A DNA stretch of 61,700 bases from Pseudomonas sp. 21 (GCF_000955805.1 NZ_JYOA01000014.1:1-61700), one strand, 5' to 3'; shown: positions 38,585 through 47,916, counted from the stretch's first letter. Notes: generated by a model from the sequence alone, not told the origin. Translations and numbers: made by a program.

Positions 38585-39517
38585 ATGACCCTTACCGAAC
38601 TGCGCTACATCGTCACGCTTGCCCAGGAGCAACACTTCGGCCGCGCCGCGGAGCGCTGCCACGTCAGCCAGCCGACGCTGTCGGTGGGCGTGAAGAAGCT
38701 GGAAGACGAGCTCGGCGTACTGATCTTCGAACGCAGCAAGAGCGCGGTGCGCCTGACCCCGGTCGGCGAAGGCATCGTGGCGCAGGCGCAGAAGGTGCTG
38801 GAACAGGCCCAGGGCATCCGCGAACTGGCCCAGGCCGGCAAGAACCAGCTGACCTCGCCGCTCAAGGTCGGCGCGATCTACACCATCGGCCCGTACCTGT
38901 TCCCGCACCTGATCCCGCAGCTGCACCGGGTCGCCCCGCAGATGCCGCTGTACATCGAGGAAAACTTCACCCACATCCTGCGCGACAAGCTGCGCACCGG
39001 CGAACTGGACGCGATCATCATCGCCCTGCCGTTCCAGGAAGCCGACGTGCTGACCCTGCAGTTGTTCGACGAGCCCTTCTACGTGCTGATGCCGGCGGAC
39101 CATCAATGGACCGCGAAGAAAACCATCGACCCGGAACTGCTCAACGACAAGAGCCTGCTGCTGCTCGGCGAGGGCCACTGCTTCCGCGACCAGGTCCTGG
39201 AAGCCTGCCCGACGACTCACAAGGGCAGCGAAAACAAGCACACCACGGTGGAATCCAGCTCGCTGGAAACCATTCGCCACATGGTCGCCTCCGGCCTGGG
39301 CGTGTCGGTGCTGCCCTTCTCTGCCGTGGACAGCCACCACTACGCGCCGGGCGTGCTGGAAGTGCGTCCGTTCAGCGCGCCCGTGCCCTTCCGCACCGTC
39401 GCCATTGCCTGGCGCGCCAGCTTCCCGCGGCCGCGCGCCATCGAGGTGCTGGCCGACTCGATCCGCCTCTGTTCGGTCGCCAAGCCGACCGTCAAGGGTG
39501 AAGCCGAGCCGGCATGA
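38585..39517 (+). CDS. oxyR: Hydrogen peroxide-sensing regulator OxyR
   Basis: A 310-residue LysR-type regulator. HTH at about residues 18-40 (FGRAAERCHVSQPTLSVGVKKLE). The two redox cysteines are exactly at C199 and C208 in GHCFRDQVLEAC, the disulfide that activates OxyR under peroxide. Start ATG at 38585; the frame is open upstream, but family length (310) fixes it. Overlaps recG by 4 bases, so the two are translationally coupled. Confidence 0.96.
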   Translation: MTLTELRYIVTLAQEQHFGRAAERCHVSQPTLSVGVKKLEDELGVLIFERSKSAVRLTPVGEGIVAQAQKVLEQAQGIRELAQAGKNQLTSPLKVGAIYTIGPYLFPHLIPQLHRVAPQMPLYIEENFTHILRDKLRTGELDAIIIALPFQEADVLTLQLFDEPFYVLMPADHQWTAKKTIDPELLNDKSLLLLGEGHCFRDQVLEACPTTHKGSENKHTTVESSSLETIRHMVASGLGVSVLPFSAVDSHHYAPGVLEVRPFSAPVPFRTVAIAWRASFPRPRAIEVLADSIRLCSVAKPTVKGEAEPA

Positions 39518-41589
39518 CCGATCTGTCTAATGTCCCGGTCACCGCGCTCAAGGGCGTAGGCGCCGCGCTGGAGGAAAAGCTGGCAAAGGTCGGCCTGGAG
39601 AACCTCCAGGACATCCTCTTCCACCTGCCGCTGCGCTACCAGGACCGTACCCGCATCACTCCCATCGGCGCGTTGCGCCCGGGGCAGGATGCGGTGGTCG
39701 AAGGCGTGGTCTCCGGCGCCGACGTGGTGATGGGCAAGCGTCGCAGCCTGCTGGTGCGCCTGCAGGACGGGACTGGCGTGCTGAGCTTGCGTTTCTACCA
39801 CTTCAGCCAGGCGCAGAAGGAAAACCTCAAGCGCGGCACGCACCTTCGTTGCTACGGCGAAGCGCGCCCCGGCGCTTCGGGCCTGGAGATCTACCACCCC
39901 GAATACCGCTCCCTCACCGACGCCGCCGCGGCGCCGGTGGAGCAGACGCTGACGCCGATCTACCCGACCACCGAAGGCCTCACCCAGCAGCGCCTGCGCC
40001 AGCTCAGCGAGCAGACCCTGGCGCGCCTGGGCCCGTCGAGCCTGCCGGACTGGCTGCCGGCCGAGCTGGCCCGCGACTACCGGCTGGGCCCGCTGGACGA
40101 AGCCATCCGCTACCTGCACCGGCCACCGCCGGACGCCGACCTGGAAGAACTCGCCGAAGGCCGCCACTGGGCCCAGCATCGCCTCGCTTTCGAAGAACTG
40201 CTGACCCACCAGCTGTCGCTGCAGCGCCTGCGCGAGAGCGTGCGCTCCCAGGCCGCGCCGCAGCTGCCGCCGGCCAAGCGGCTGCCAGCGCTGTACCTGA
40301 AGAACCTCGGCTTCAAGCCCACCGGCGCGCAGCAGCGAGTCGGCGCGGAAATCGCCTACGACCTCGCCCAGCCCGAACCCATGCTACGCCTGGTGCAGGG
40401 TGACGTCGGTGCCGGCAAGACCGTGGTCGCCGCCCTCGCCGCCCTGCAGGCGCTGGAAGCCGGCTACCAGGTGGCGCTGATGGCGCCCACCGAGATCCTC
40501 GCCGAGCAGCACTTCCTCAACTTCACCAAGTGGCTGCAGCCGCTGGGCATCGAAGTCGCCTGGCTGGCCGGCAAGCTCAAGGGCAAGGCCCGCGCCAGCG
40601 CGCTGGAACAGATCGCCGGCGGCGCGCCGATGATCGTCGGCACCCATGCGCTGTTCCAGGACGAGGTGAAGTTCAAGCGCCTGGCCCTGGTGATCATCGA
40701 TGAGCAGCACCGCTTCGGCGTGCAGCAGCGCCTTGCCCTGCGCCAGAAAGGCGTCGACGGTCGGCTCTGCCCGCACCAGTTGATCATGACTGCCACCCCC
40801 ATTCCGCGGACCCTGGCGATGAGCGCCTACGCCGACCTGGACACCTCGATCCTCGACGAGCTGCCGCCCGGCCGTACGCCGGTGAACACCGTACTGGTGG
40901 CCGACAGCCGCCGCATCGAAGTGATCGAGCGGGTGCGCGCCGCCTGCGCAGAAGGCCGCCAGGCCTACTGGGTGTGCACATTGATCGAAGAATCCGAAGA
41001 GCTGACCTGCCAGGCCGCGGAAACCACCTACGAGGAACTCTCCTCGGCGCTGGGCGAACTGCGCGTGGGCCTGATCCACGGGCGCATGAAGCCGGCGGAC
41101 AAGGCCGTGGTCATGGAAGCCTTCAAGGAAGGCATGCTGCAGTTGCTGGTGGCGACCACGGTGATCGAGGTCGGCGTGGACGTGCCCAACGCCAGCCTGA
41201 TGATCATCGAGAACCCCGAGCGCCTGGGCCTGGCCCAGCTGCACCAGCTGCGCGGCCGTGTCGGCCGGGGCAGCGCGGCGAGCCACTGCGTGCTGCTCTA
41301 CCACCCGCCGCTGTCGCAGATCGGCCGCGAGCGCCTGGGCATCATGCGCGAGACCTGCGACGGCTTCGTCATCGCCGAAAAGGACCTGGAACTGCGCGGC
41401 CCCGGCGAAATGCTTGGCACCCGCCAGACCGGCCTGCTGCAATTCAAGGTGGCCGACCTGATGCGCGACGCCGACCTCCTGCCGGCGGTGCGCGATGCCG
41501 CCCAGGCCCTGCTGGCGCACTGGCCGCAATCGGTCAGCCCGTTGCTGGCACGCTGGCTGAGACACGGGCAGCAATACGGACAAGTGTGA
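39514..41589 (+). CDS. recG: ATP-dependent DNA helicase RecG
   Basis: A 691-residue superfamily 2 helicase that remodels stalled forks and branched DNA. An N-terminal wedge/OB domain precedes Walker A GDVGAGKTVVA and the DEQH box IIDEQHRFGVQQR. The later motif LHQLRGRVGRG is typical. Full length, starting inside the oxyR stop (ATGA overlap). Confidence 0.96.
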   Translation: MTDLSNVPVTALKGVGAALEEKLAKVGLENLQDILFHLPLRYQDRTRITPIGALRPGQDAVVEGVVSGADVVMGKRRSLLVRLQDGTGVLSLRFYHFSQAQKENLKRGTHLRCYGEARPGASGLEIYHPEYRSLTDAAAAPVEQTLTPIYPTTEGLTQQRLRQLSEQTLARLGPSSLPDWLPAELARDYRLGPLDEAIRYLHRPPPDADLEELAEGRHWAQHRLAFEELLTHQLSLQRLRESVRSQAAPQLPPAKRLPALYLKNLGFKPTGAQQRVGAEIAYDLAQPEPMLRLVQGDVGAGKTVVAALAALQALEAGYQVALMAPTEILAEQHFLNFTKWLQPLGIEVAWLAGKLKGKARASALEQIAGGAPMIVGTHALFQDEVKFKRLALVIIDEQHRFGVQQRLALRQKGVDGRLCPHQLIMTATPIPRTLAMSAYADLDTSILDELPPGRTPVNTVLVADSRRIEVIERVRAACAEGRQAYWVCTLIEESEELTCQAAETTYEELSSALGELRVGLIHGRMKPADKAVVMEAFKEGMLQLLVATTVIEVGVDVPNASLMIIENPERLGLAQLHQLRGRVGRGSAASHCVLLYHPPLSQIGRERLGIMRETCDGFVIAEKDLELRGPGEMLGTRQTGLLQFKVADLMRDADLLPAVRDAAQALLAHWPQSVSPLLARWLRHGQQYGQV

Positions 41590-41680
41590 TCTATTTCACT
41601 TTCATCGGTCGGTTGACTGCTCGGTCACGCTGACTGCGTGGTTATACTCCGACCCAGCCGTTGATAACCGGATCACATTC

Positions 41681-43087
41681 ATGAGCGACGCCGCACGCGC
41701 CCCATCCGACTCCTCGCAGGCCCCCGAGGTCATCCTGCAGCTGCTCGCCAAGCTGGGCATACCGTCTCGCGAAGTCTGCGATGTCACCACGCTTCCGGCC
41801 ACGCGCCGGGTGCAGGCCAGCCTGCTGGAAGATGCCGTCGGCACCCTGCTGGTGCTGTTCCCGCAAAGCCAGCTACTGGACCTGAATCGCCTGGCCGAAC
41901 TCACCGGGCGCAAACTGGTGGCGGTCAAGCCTGACCGCCTGGAGCGCATGCTCGGCAAGCACCAGCTCGGCCGCCTGCCGGCGCTGCCGCCGCTGACCAG
42001 TTCGCCGTGCCTGTATGACGAGCGCCTGCTGCAGGAACCCCAGCTGCTGGTCGAGTCCGGCACGCCGGGCACACTGCTGGAGATTCCCACCGCGTCCTTC
42101 CGTAGCCTGCTGGAGAAAGCCAGCGCGGCGCGCTTCGGCGTGGCGCTGGAGTCGATCCGGCCGAACCTCGACCGCCCGGACGACGACCGCAAGGAAATCA
42201 CCCAGGCCGTGCAGGCGTTCACCGCCCGCCGCATCCAGCAGCGCCTCGAGGAAACCATCGAGATTCCGCCGCTGCCGGAAACCGCGCAGAAGATCATCAA
42301 GCTGCGCGTGGACCCCAACGCCACGGTGGACGACATCACCGGCGTGGTGGAAACCGATCCGGCACTGGCCGCGCAGGTGGTCAGCTGGGCCGCCTCGCCC
42401 TACTACGCCGCGCCCGGCAAGATCCGCTCGGTGGAGGACGCCATCGTCCGCGTACTGGGCTTCGACCTGGTGATCAACCTGGCTCTCGGCCTGGCCCTGG
42501 GCAAGACCCTGAGCCTGCCCAAGGACCAGCCGCAGCACGCCACGCCCTACTGGCACCAGGCGATCTACACCGCCGCGGTGATCGAGGGACTGACCCGCGC
42601 CGTGCCGCGCGCCGAGCGCCCGGAAGCCGGCCTGACCTACCTCGGCGGCCTGCTGCACAGCATCGGCTACCTGGTCCTGGCGCACATCTTCCCGCCGCAC
42701 TTCTCGCTGATCTGCCGGCACCTGGAAGTGAACCCGCACGTCGAGCACAACCTCGTCGAGCAGCACCTGCTGGGTATCACCCGCGAGCAGATCGGCGCCT
42801 GGCTGATGCGCACCTGGGACATGCCGGAAGAGATCTACACCGCCCTGCGCTTCCAGCACGACCCGTCCTACGCCGGCGACTGCTCGGCCTACGCCAACCT
42901 GGTCTGCCTGGCCACCCGCCTGCTGCGCAACCACGGCATCGGCAGCGGCCCGGAGACCGACATTCCGCAGGACCTGCTGGATCGCCTGGACATCCCGCGC
43001 GAGAAGGCGGAAGACGCCGTGCGCAAGGTACTCGACGCCGAAGCGGTGCTGCGCGAGCTGGCCAGCCAGTTCAATCCCGGCCACTGA
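41681..43087 (+). CDS. HDOD-domain protein with N-terminal YbaK-like domain
   Basis: A 468-residue fusion. Residues about 1-160 resemble the YbaK/ProX aminoacyl-tRNA deacylase fold (LPATRRVQASLLEDAVGTLLVLFPQSQLLDLNRLAELTGRKLVAV). Residues about 195-400 form an HDOD domain (LPETAQKIIKLRVDPNATVDDI and FDLVINLALGLALGK). HDOD proteins are usually non-enzymatic signalling modules. Whether the YbaK-like part hydrolyses aminoacyl-tRNA is not shown. Starts ATG 41681, 91 bases after recG. Confidence 0.75.
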   Translation: MSDAARAPSDSSQAPEVILQLLAKLGIPSREVCDVTTLPATRRVQASLLEDAVGTLLVLFPQSQLLDLNRLAELTGRKLVAVKPDRLERMLGKHQLGRLPALPPLTSSPCLYDERLLQEPQLLVESGTPGTLLEIPTASFRSLLEKASAARFGVALESIRPNLDRPDDDRKEITQAVQAFTARRIQQRLEETIEIPPLPETAQKIIKLRVDPNATVDDITGVVETDPALAAQVVSWAASPYYAAPGKIRSVEDAIVRVLGFDLVINLALGLALGKTLSLPKDQPQHATPYWHQAIYTAAVIEGLTRAVPRAERPEAGLTYLGGLLHSIGYLVLAHIFPPHFSLICRHLEVNPHVEHNLVEQHLLGITREQIGAWLMRTWDMPEEIYTALRFQHDPSYAGDCSAYANLVCLATRLLRNHGIGSGPETDIPQDLLDRLDIPREKAEDAVRKVLDAEAVLRELASQFNPGH

Positions 43088-43106
43088 GCGAAACCGCTCT
43101 ATCTTC

Positions 43107-43177
43107 TGTAGGAGCGAGCTTGCTCGCGAACCGGAATCGCTCGGCGCTATGGGTTCGCGAGCAAGCTCGCTCCTACA
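43107..43177. repeat. Paired REP elements (inverted)
   Basis: Two perfect 26-base inverted arms, 43107-43132 and 43152-43177, built on TAGGAGCGAGCTTGCTCGCG and its complement, separated by 19 bases. They lie between the convergent HDOD and SCP2 genes, next to a terminator. Confidence 0.95.
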
Positions 43178-43197
43178 ATCGCTTTCATTGCCCCATG

Positions 43198-43224
43198 AAA
43201 AAGGCCCCGTCAGGGGCCTTTTTT
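43198..43224. terminator. Terminator between the HDOD and SCP2 genes
   Basis: AAAAAGGCCCC, loop GTCA, GGGGCCTTTTTT. It can terminate transcripts from either side. Confidence 0.85.
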
Positions 43225-43242
43225 CTGCTCATCGAAAGCGCC

Positions 43243-43644
43243 TCAGGCGGCTTTCTTGTCGCTCGCCGGCGCGGCCTTCTTCTTCGGCTTGAGGTACTTC
43301 ACCAGGCCCTGGAACCAGATCACCAGGCCAGGGTTGCCCTGGATCTGGATGTCCTTGTTCTGGATGCCCTGCATGAACGCCAGTTGCGGGTTCTTCGAAG
43401 TCATGGTGGCGAAGCCGTAGGCGCCGTCCTTGAAGCCCAGCGCGAAGGCCGGCTGCGGATGGGTGCCGCGACGGGCGCTGACCTTGAGGTCCTTGACGAT
43501 GTAGTGGCGGGCAACCTTGCCGTCGAGGGTGTGGAGCTGGAACACCAGGTCCTTGCCTTCGAGCTGCTTCTGGAACGCCGGATTTTCGCGACTGGCCTTG
43601 GCCATCAGGCGACCGAGCATCCACAGGAGTAGACGGAATTTCAT
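43243..43644 (-). CDS. SCP2 sterol-binding-domain family protein
   Basis: A 133-residue protein of the SCP2 type: QLEGKDLVFQLHTLDGKVARHYIVKDLKVSARRG and LAFMQGIQNKDIQIQGNPGLVIWFQGLVKYL show the alternating beta-strand pattern that binds lipids. The basic tail KPKKKAAPASDKKAA is unusual. I chose the ATG at 43644 (AGG 8 bases upstream). Related Pseudomonas proteins are small helper lipid carriers of unknown partner. Confidence 0.72.
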   Translation of the reverse strand: MKFRLLLWMLGRLMAKASRENPAFQKQLEGKDLVFQLHTLDGKVARHYIVKDLKVSARRGTHPQPAFALGFKDGAYGFATMTSKNPQLAFMQGIQNKDIQIQGNPGLVIWFQGLVKYLKPKKKAAPASDKKAA

Positions 43645-43745
43645 GCACAAACCTCGACGTTCGAGACAAAAGTCTGCGCATTGTAGCCAGTTTGAAAACG
43701 GACTACATCCGGTCTTTTGGAGGGATTATGTAACTGGAGGAGGCA

Positions 43746-43770
43746 ACCCGGAGCCGCTCTGGCTCCGGGT
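43746..43770 (-). terminator. Hairpin after the HU gene
   Basis: ACCCGGAGCC, loop GCTCT, GGCTCCGGGT. A 10-bp stem about 10 bases past the HU stop, with only a short T-rich tail on the minus strand. Confidence 0.6.
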
Positions 43771-43779
43771 CAGACGCGA

Positions 43780-44052
43780 TCAGTTGACGGCGTCTTTCAG
43801 CGCCTTGCCCGGTTTGAAGGCAACGGTATTGCTGGCTTTGATCTTGACCGGCTGGCCGGTTTGCGGGTTCTTGCCGGTACGGGCGCCACGGTGGCGCTGA
43901 ACGAAGGTACCGAAACCGACAAGGGTAACGCTGTCCTTGCGGTTGAGCGCGCCAGTGATTTCATCCAGCAGCGCGTTCAGCACCTTGTTGGCTTGTTCTT
44001 TGGTGAGGTCGGCCTTCTCGGCGATCGCGGCGGCGAGTTCTGGTTTACGCAT
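43780..44052 (-). CDS. HU-family DNA-binding protein
   Basis: A 90-residue nucleoid protein. The fold runs MRKPELAAAIAEKADLTKEQANKVLNALLDEI, then the DNA-binding arm GFGTFVQRHRGARTGKNPQTGQPVKIKASNTVAFKPGKALKDAVN, the prokaryotic DNA-binding protein signature. ATG at 44052 has GAGG upstream; the 20-residue upstream extension has no HU character. It is a second HU-like gene relative to the lon-linked hupB of pseudomonads, so I give no symbol. Confidence 0.92.
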   Translation of the reverse strand: MRKPELAAAIAEKADLTKEQANKVLNALLDEITGALNRKDSVTLVGFGTFVQRHRGARTGKNPQTGQPVKIKASNTVAFKPGKALKDAVN

Positions 44053-44248
44053 AAATGCCTCTTTGACGGTTTGTTGTTGTTGTGTCCGTGCTGTCTTCCC
44101 AACAGCGCCCAAAGCACCGCAGGCTTGCCGTACAGGCTCTAGGCTGCGGCAGACGGGGGGAGAATGGCACGCCGCCGGCTGGTACGCCAGTATCGTCTGA
44201 CAATTTGCGGGCCGTTTCCCAAGGCAAAAACGCCATTGGCGACGCCTG

Positions 44249-45403
44249 TCACGCCAGTAGTACCGGCAACTCCTTGTTCAGGGAAAGTTTTTCGCTCACG
44301 GCGGCCCCGGTTAGCGCATATCCGAGCAATCGACCGGCGGTATCCCGGCACAGCACCTTGAGGTCCGGGCCAGAGCCTTCCACCCGCCATTCGCCCTCGC
44401 TGCCACGCGGCGGCGGCGACACCACCAGGGGGCACACCGGCGTCTTCACGGTCACCGGCATGGCACCGTAGGTCACCGGCGTCGGTTTGCCGGCCAGGGT
44501 CTGCGCCAGTGCGCGGGCGCAGGACATCAGTGGCATCACGTAGAGCAGGTTGAGGCCATCGACTTCGGCGCAGTCGCCCAGGGCGTAGATATTGGCGTGG
44601 GAGGTGCGCAGCTCGCGGTTGACCATCACGCCACGGTTGATGTCCAGCCCGGCGGCGGCGGCCAGGTCGATGCGCGGGCGCAGGCCGACGGCAGAAACAA
44701 CCAGGTCGCAGGGGATCACCTGGCCATCGGAAAGATGCGCCTCCAGTGCATCACCGGCGCGCACCAGGCTGTTCAGCACCGGGCCGAGGTGGAAGCGCAC
44801 GCCGAGGCCTTCCAGCCCCTGCTGCACTGCCTGGGCGGCAGCCGGGTGAAGCAGGCCGGGCATGACCTGCTCGCAGGGCGCCACGACGTCGAGCTGATAG
44901 CCACCGCTGGAGAGGTCGTTGGCGAACTCGCAGCCGATCAGGCCGGCGCCCAGCAGCAGCACGCGGCGCTTGCCGGCGGCGGCGCTGCGGAAGCGCGCGT
45001 AGTCTTCCAGGTCGTTGATCGGGAAGATCAGGTCCTGGGCATCGCCCTCGACCGGTACGCGGATGGTCTCGGCGCCCCAGGCCAGCACGAGGTCGCGGTA
45101 GTGGATTTCTTCTTCGCCGATCCAGATGCGCCGGTGGCCCGGGTCGATGCCGGTGACACGGGTATGGGTGAGGATGCGCGCCTTGAGCTGGTCGGCCATC
45201 GCGCCGGCCTCGGCCATGGCCAGGCCGTCGGCGTCCTTGTCCTTGGAGAAGCCGGTGGAGAGCATCGGCTTGGAGTAGGAGCGACCGTCGTCGGCGGTGA
45301 TCAGCAGCAGCGGCGTCTCGCTGTCCAGCTTGCGCCACTCGCGGGCCAGGTTGTAGCCGGCGAGGCCAGTTCCGATGATCACCAGCGGTGCGTTTTCGCT
45401 CAT
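44249..45403 (-). CDS. rubB: Rubredoxin-NAD(+) reductase
   Basis: A 384-residue FAD flavoprotein that passes electrons from NADH to rubredoxin. The FAD-binding motif [16 protein letters not shown] starts at residue 8, the NAD-binding [16 protein letters not shown] lies mid-protein, and [20 protein letters not shown] is the second FAD motif. Downstream of rubA1 and rubA2 on the same strand, separated by the structured element at 45,483. In Pseudomonas this trio supports alkane hydroxylase and other rubredoxin-using reactions; no alkane hydroxylase gene is in the window. Confidence 0.92.
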   Translation of the reverse strand: MSENAPLVIIGTGLAGYNLAREWRKLDSETPLLLITADDGRSYSKPMLSTGFSKDKDADGLAMAEAGAMADQLKARILTHTRVTGIDPGHRRIWIGEEEIHYRDLVLAWGAETIRVPVEGDAQDLIFPINDLEDYARFRSAAAGKRRVLLLGAGLIGCEFANDLSSGGYQLDVVAPCEQVMPGLLHPAAAQAVQQGLEGLGVRFHLGPVLNSLVRAGDALEAHLSDGQVIPCDLVVSAVGLRPRIDLAAAAGLDINRGVMVNRELRTSHANIYALGDCAEVDGLNLLYVMPLMSCARALAQTLAGKPTPVTYGAMPVTVKTPVCPLVVSPPPRGSEGEWRVEGSGPDLKVLCRDTAGRLLGYALTGAAVSEKLSLNKELPVLLA

Positions 45404-45482
45404 TACTCTCTCACCTCAAAATCGCCACAGCGTAAAGACGGAATGGCGGCGCGGAAGCCGCCGCATGTTAGTTCTGTCACCC

Positions 45483-45681
45483 AGAATCCATTCAGGACCT
45501 GGCGAGCCAGAGCAGAACAAGGCGGAAGCGAGCGAGGGAGCGGAGTGTACTTCAGTACATGAGCATGACTCGCTCCGCTCGCCCCTCCGGGGCCGCACTA
45601 AAGTGCGTTAGCCACAAGTGGCTTCCGAGTTCGCTTCCAACGCAGTTATGCCGACGCGCAGCCCGGTCAAGGATGGATTCT
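45483..45681. repeat. Nested multi-hairpin element between rubA2 and rubB
   Basis: Imperfect outer arms: AGAATCCAT (45483-45491) with ATGGATTCT (45673-45681), continued by GACC/GGTC. Inside are GGAAGCGA (45524-45531) with TCGCTTCC (45631-45638) and several small hairpins: TGTACT-TC-AGTACA (45546-45559) within a longer GCGAG..AGCG stem, GCCCC/GGGGC (45581-45593), CGCACT-AA-AGTGCG (45594-45607) and AGCCAC-AA-GTGGCT (45610-45623). The left end is in the rubA2/rubB gap and the right end abuts the rubA2 stop. The architecture parallels the element at 35,058. Confidence 0.75.
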
Positions 45682-45848
45682 CAGGAGATTTCGATCATCT
45701 CGAAGTCCATCTTGCCCACGCCGCAATCCGGGCAGACCCAGTCCGCCGGGATGTCTTCCCAGCGCGTGCCGGGGGCGATGCCCTCGTCCGGCAGGCCCAG
45801 TGCCTCGTCGTAGATGAAGCCACAGACCACGCATTGCCATTTGCGCAT
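45681..45848 (-). CDS. rubA2: Rubredoxin, second copy
   Basis: A 55-residue iron-sulfur-free Fe(Cys)4 electron carrier. Ligands Cys6, Cys9, Cys39 and Cys42 sit in CVVCG and CPDCG. Sequence [20 protein letters not shown] through [12 protein letters not shown]. Second gene of the rub trio, nearly identical in plan to rubA1. Confidence 0.93.
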   Translation of the reverse strand: MRKWQCVVCGFIYDEALGLPDEGIAPGTRWEDIPADWVCPDCGVGKMDFEMIEIS

Positions 45849-46000
45849 CAGCAAAGCCCTCCTGCGATTGCCCGGTGAAGCTAACGTATCGGCGCGCACC
45901 GGCCAACGGCGGGCGCGACGCCGGGCTCCGTCAACAGGGTCAACCCGGCGCGCCTCCAGTCTACCGCGTCAGGCGCGGGCTTGCGGGGTGCGCAAACGCA

Positions 46001-46024
46001 GACGGCGGCCCGAAGGCCGCCGTC
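46001..46024 (-). terminator. UUCG-type hairpin after rubA1
   Basis: GACGGCGGCC, loop CGAA, GGCCGCCGTC on the plus strand. On the minus-strand transcript the loop reads UUCG, an unusually stable tetraloop. It lies 22 bases past the rubA1 stop and before rubA2. There is no long U-tract, so it may attenuate or protect RNA rather than terminate fully. Confidence 0.6.
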
Positions 46025-46046
46025 GCGGGAATCGATCCGGGCGGGA

Positions 46047-46214
46047 TCAGCCGATTTCGATCATCTCGAAATCCAGCTTGCCGACGCCGCAATCCGGGCA
46101 CAGCCAGTCTTCCGGCACGTCTTCCCAGCGGGTACCGGCGGCGATGCCCTCTTCCGGCCAACCCTTGGTCTCGTCATAGATCAGGCCACAAACCACGCAC
46201 TGCCACTTCTTCAT
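46047..46214 (-). CDS. rubA1: Rubredoxin, first copy
   Basis: A 55-residue rubredoxin, [20 protein letters not shown] through [12 protein letters not shown], with the same four cysteine ligands as rubA2 (CVVCG and CPDCG). Tandem with rubA2, with a 198-base gap holding a hairpin. The ribosome binding site is weak. The tandem pair with rubB matches the P. aeruginosa rubA1-rubA2-rubB locus. Confidence 0.92.
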   Translation of the reverse strand: MKKWQCVVCGLIYDETKGWPEEGIAAGTRWEDVPEDWLCPDCGVGKLDFEMIEIG

Positions 46215-46283
46215 CAGCTATCACCCTCATGTTCTTGTCGCTTGGACGTCGGTGCATCCAATGTCCGGCTTTGTACTGGCGAT

Positions 46284-46348
46284 GGGCTTGCGGCGCAAGC
46301 CCCATGAAAAACGCCGGGCGGCCGGCCAAACCTTTGGTGGGGTTTGGC
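46284..46348. other. Two perfect hairpins in the rubA1/ubiC divergent gap
   Basis: GGGCTTGC-GGC-GCAAGCCC (46284-46302) and GCCAAACC-8 bases-GGTTTGGC (46325-46348). Both have perfect 8-bp stems. They fill most of the 220-bp gap between rubA1 and ubiC and leave little room for ordinary promoters. They may be repeats or leader structures. Confidence 0.55.
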
Positions 46349-46434
46349 GTAATGCACTCTTGCGGACAACGCAATCGGCCGCGCAAAGGCGCCATGTTAA
46401 GCTGCCGCGTCCCTGGCCAACCGCAGTCGAAGCC

Positions 46435-46989
46435 GTGCCCGAAGCCGCCCTGATCCACCCGCCCCGCTGGCTCACCTCCGCCCAGTTGCACCCCGCTCCC
46501 GCCGCCCAGGTCGTGGACTGGCTGTTCGACGAAGGCTCGCTGACGCGCCGGCTGACGGCCCTCTCCGGCGACAACTTCGCCGTGCAGCCACTGGCCGAGG
46601 GCTGGCACCGCCTGCGCACCGACGAGTGCGCCGCGCTGGGCGTACCGGACGGCAGCCAGGGCTGGGTGCGCGAGGTCTACCTGAAAGGCCACGGCACGCC
46701 CTGGGTATTCGCCCGCAGCGTCGCCGCACGCTCGGCGCTGGAAGGTTCAGGCTTCGACCTGCGCCTGCTCGGCACGCGCTCCCTGGGTGAGCTGCTGTTC
46801 AGCGACCGCGCCTTCCAGCGCGGCCCCATCGAAGTCTGCCGCTACCCGGCCGCCAGCCTGCCGGCCGACGTTCGCGCCGAGCGCCTCTGGGGCCGCCGCT
46901 CCTGCTTCAGCCGCGACGGCCTGGGCGTGCTGGTCGCCGAGGTTTTCCTGCCGTCACTGTGGCACCGGGTGGAACAACAGCCCGTATAA
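46435..46989 (+). CDS. ubiC: Chorismate pyruvate-lyase
   Basis: Cleaves chorismate to 4-hydroxybenzoate and pyruvate, the first step of ubiquinone synthesis. The 184-residue product holds the UbiC core DNFAVQPLAEGWHRLRTDE, GWVREVYLKGHGTPWVFARSV and GRRSCFSRDGLGVLVAEVFLPSLW. The start is uncertain: I use the GTG at 46435, nearest to the family start; the frame stays open up to 46252 through the hairpin region, which I do not think is translated. Followed by ubiA after 27 bases. Confidence 0.85.
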   Translation: MPEAALIHPPRWLTSAQLHPAPAAQVVDWLFDEGSLTRRLTALSGDNFAVQPLAEGWHRLRTDECAALGVPDGSQGWVREVYLKGHGTPWVFARSVAARSALEGSGFDLRLLGTRSLGELLFSDRAFQRGPIEVCRYPAASLPADVRAERLWGRRSCFSRDGLGVLVAEVFLPSLWHRVEQQPV

Positions 46990-47016
46990 TTCCCGGATCG
47001 TTTTCCGGAGGCCGCC

Positions 47017-47907
47017 ATGTTCGTCGCCCTGATCAAACCCCTTGCCCGCCTGCATCCCCGCGCCTGGGACTTCATCCAGCTGACGCGCATGGACAAGCCG
47101 ATCGGCATCTACCTGCTGCTCTGGCCGACGCTGTGGGCGCTGTGGATGGCCAGCGGCGGCGTGCCGAGCGTGAAGAACCTGGTGATCTTCGTCCTCGGCA
47201 CCGTGCTGATGCGCATGGCCGGCTGCGTGATCAATGACTTCGCCGATCGCAAGCTCGACGGCCATGTCGAACGCACCAAGGCGCGCCCGCTGGCGACCGG
47301 CAAAATCACCGTGCGCGAGGCCTGGATTGCCTTCTTCACGCTACTGGGGCTGAGTTTCCTGCTGGTGCTGTGCACCAACGCGCAGACCATCTGGCTGTCC
47401 TTCGGCGGCGCAGCGGTGGCGGCGCTCTACCCGTTCATGAAGCGCTACACCTACTACCCGCAGGTGGTCCTGGGCGCGGCGTTCTCCTGGGGCATCCCGA
47501 TGGCCTTCACCGCGGCCAGCGGCACGCTGCCGGCGGTGGCCTGGCTGCTGTTCTTCGCCAACGTGCTGTGGACGGTTGCGTACGACACCTACTACGCGAT
47601 GACCGACCGCGAAGACGACCTGAAGATGGGCATGAAGTCCACGGCGATCCTCTTCGGCGACGCCGACCGGGTGATCAACCTGAGCCTGCAGGGGCTGATG
47701 CTCCTGCTGCTGGTCCTGGCCGGCAATAAACTGGCCATGCACCTGTATTACTACCTGGGCCTGGCCGTGGCGGCGGGCTGCTTCGCCTGGCAATTCCACT
47801 CGACCCGCGACCGCGAGCCGATGAAGTGCTTCAAGGCCTTCCTGCACAACCACTGGGCGGGGCTGGCGATCTTCCTCGGCACCGTGCTGGACTTCGCCCT
47901 GCGCTGA
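47017..47907 (+). CDS. ubiA: 4-hydroxybenzoate octaprenyltransferase
   Basis: A 296-residue integral membrane prenyltransferase that attaches the polyprenyl tail to 4-hydroxybenzoate. The two Asp-rich motifs NDFADRKLD and DREDDLKMG bind prenyl diphosphate through Mg. [12 protein letters not shown] is conserved. About eight to nine membrane segments. GGAGG lies upstream of the ATG. Confidence 0.95.
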   Translation: MFVALIKPLARLHPRAWDFIQLTRMDKPIGIYLLLWPTLWALWMASGGVPSVKNLVIFVLGTVLMRMAGCVINDFADRKLDGHVERTKARPLATGKITVREAWIAFFTLLGLSFLLVLCTNAQTIWLSFGGAAVAALYPFMKRYTYYPQVVLGAAFSWGIPMAFTAASGTLPAVAWLLFFANVLWTVAYDTYYAMTDREDDLKMGMKSTAILFGDADRVINLSLQGLMLLLLVLAGNKLAMHLYYYLGLAVAAGCFAWQFHSTRDREPMKCFKAFLHNHWAGLAIFLGTVLDFALR

Positions 47908-47916
47908 GGCAAACCC

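Noticed and set aside
46252-46434. N-terminal extension of ubiC
   Set aside because: Passes through two hairpins with no family similarity. The gene is taken from 46435, though the exact start is unsure.
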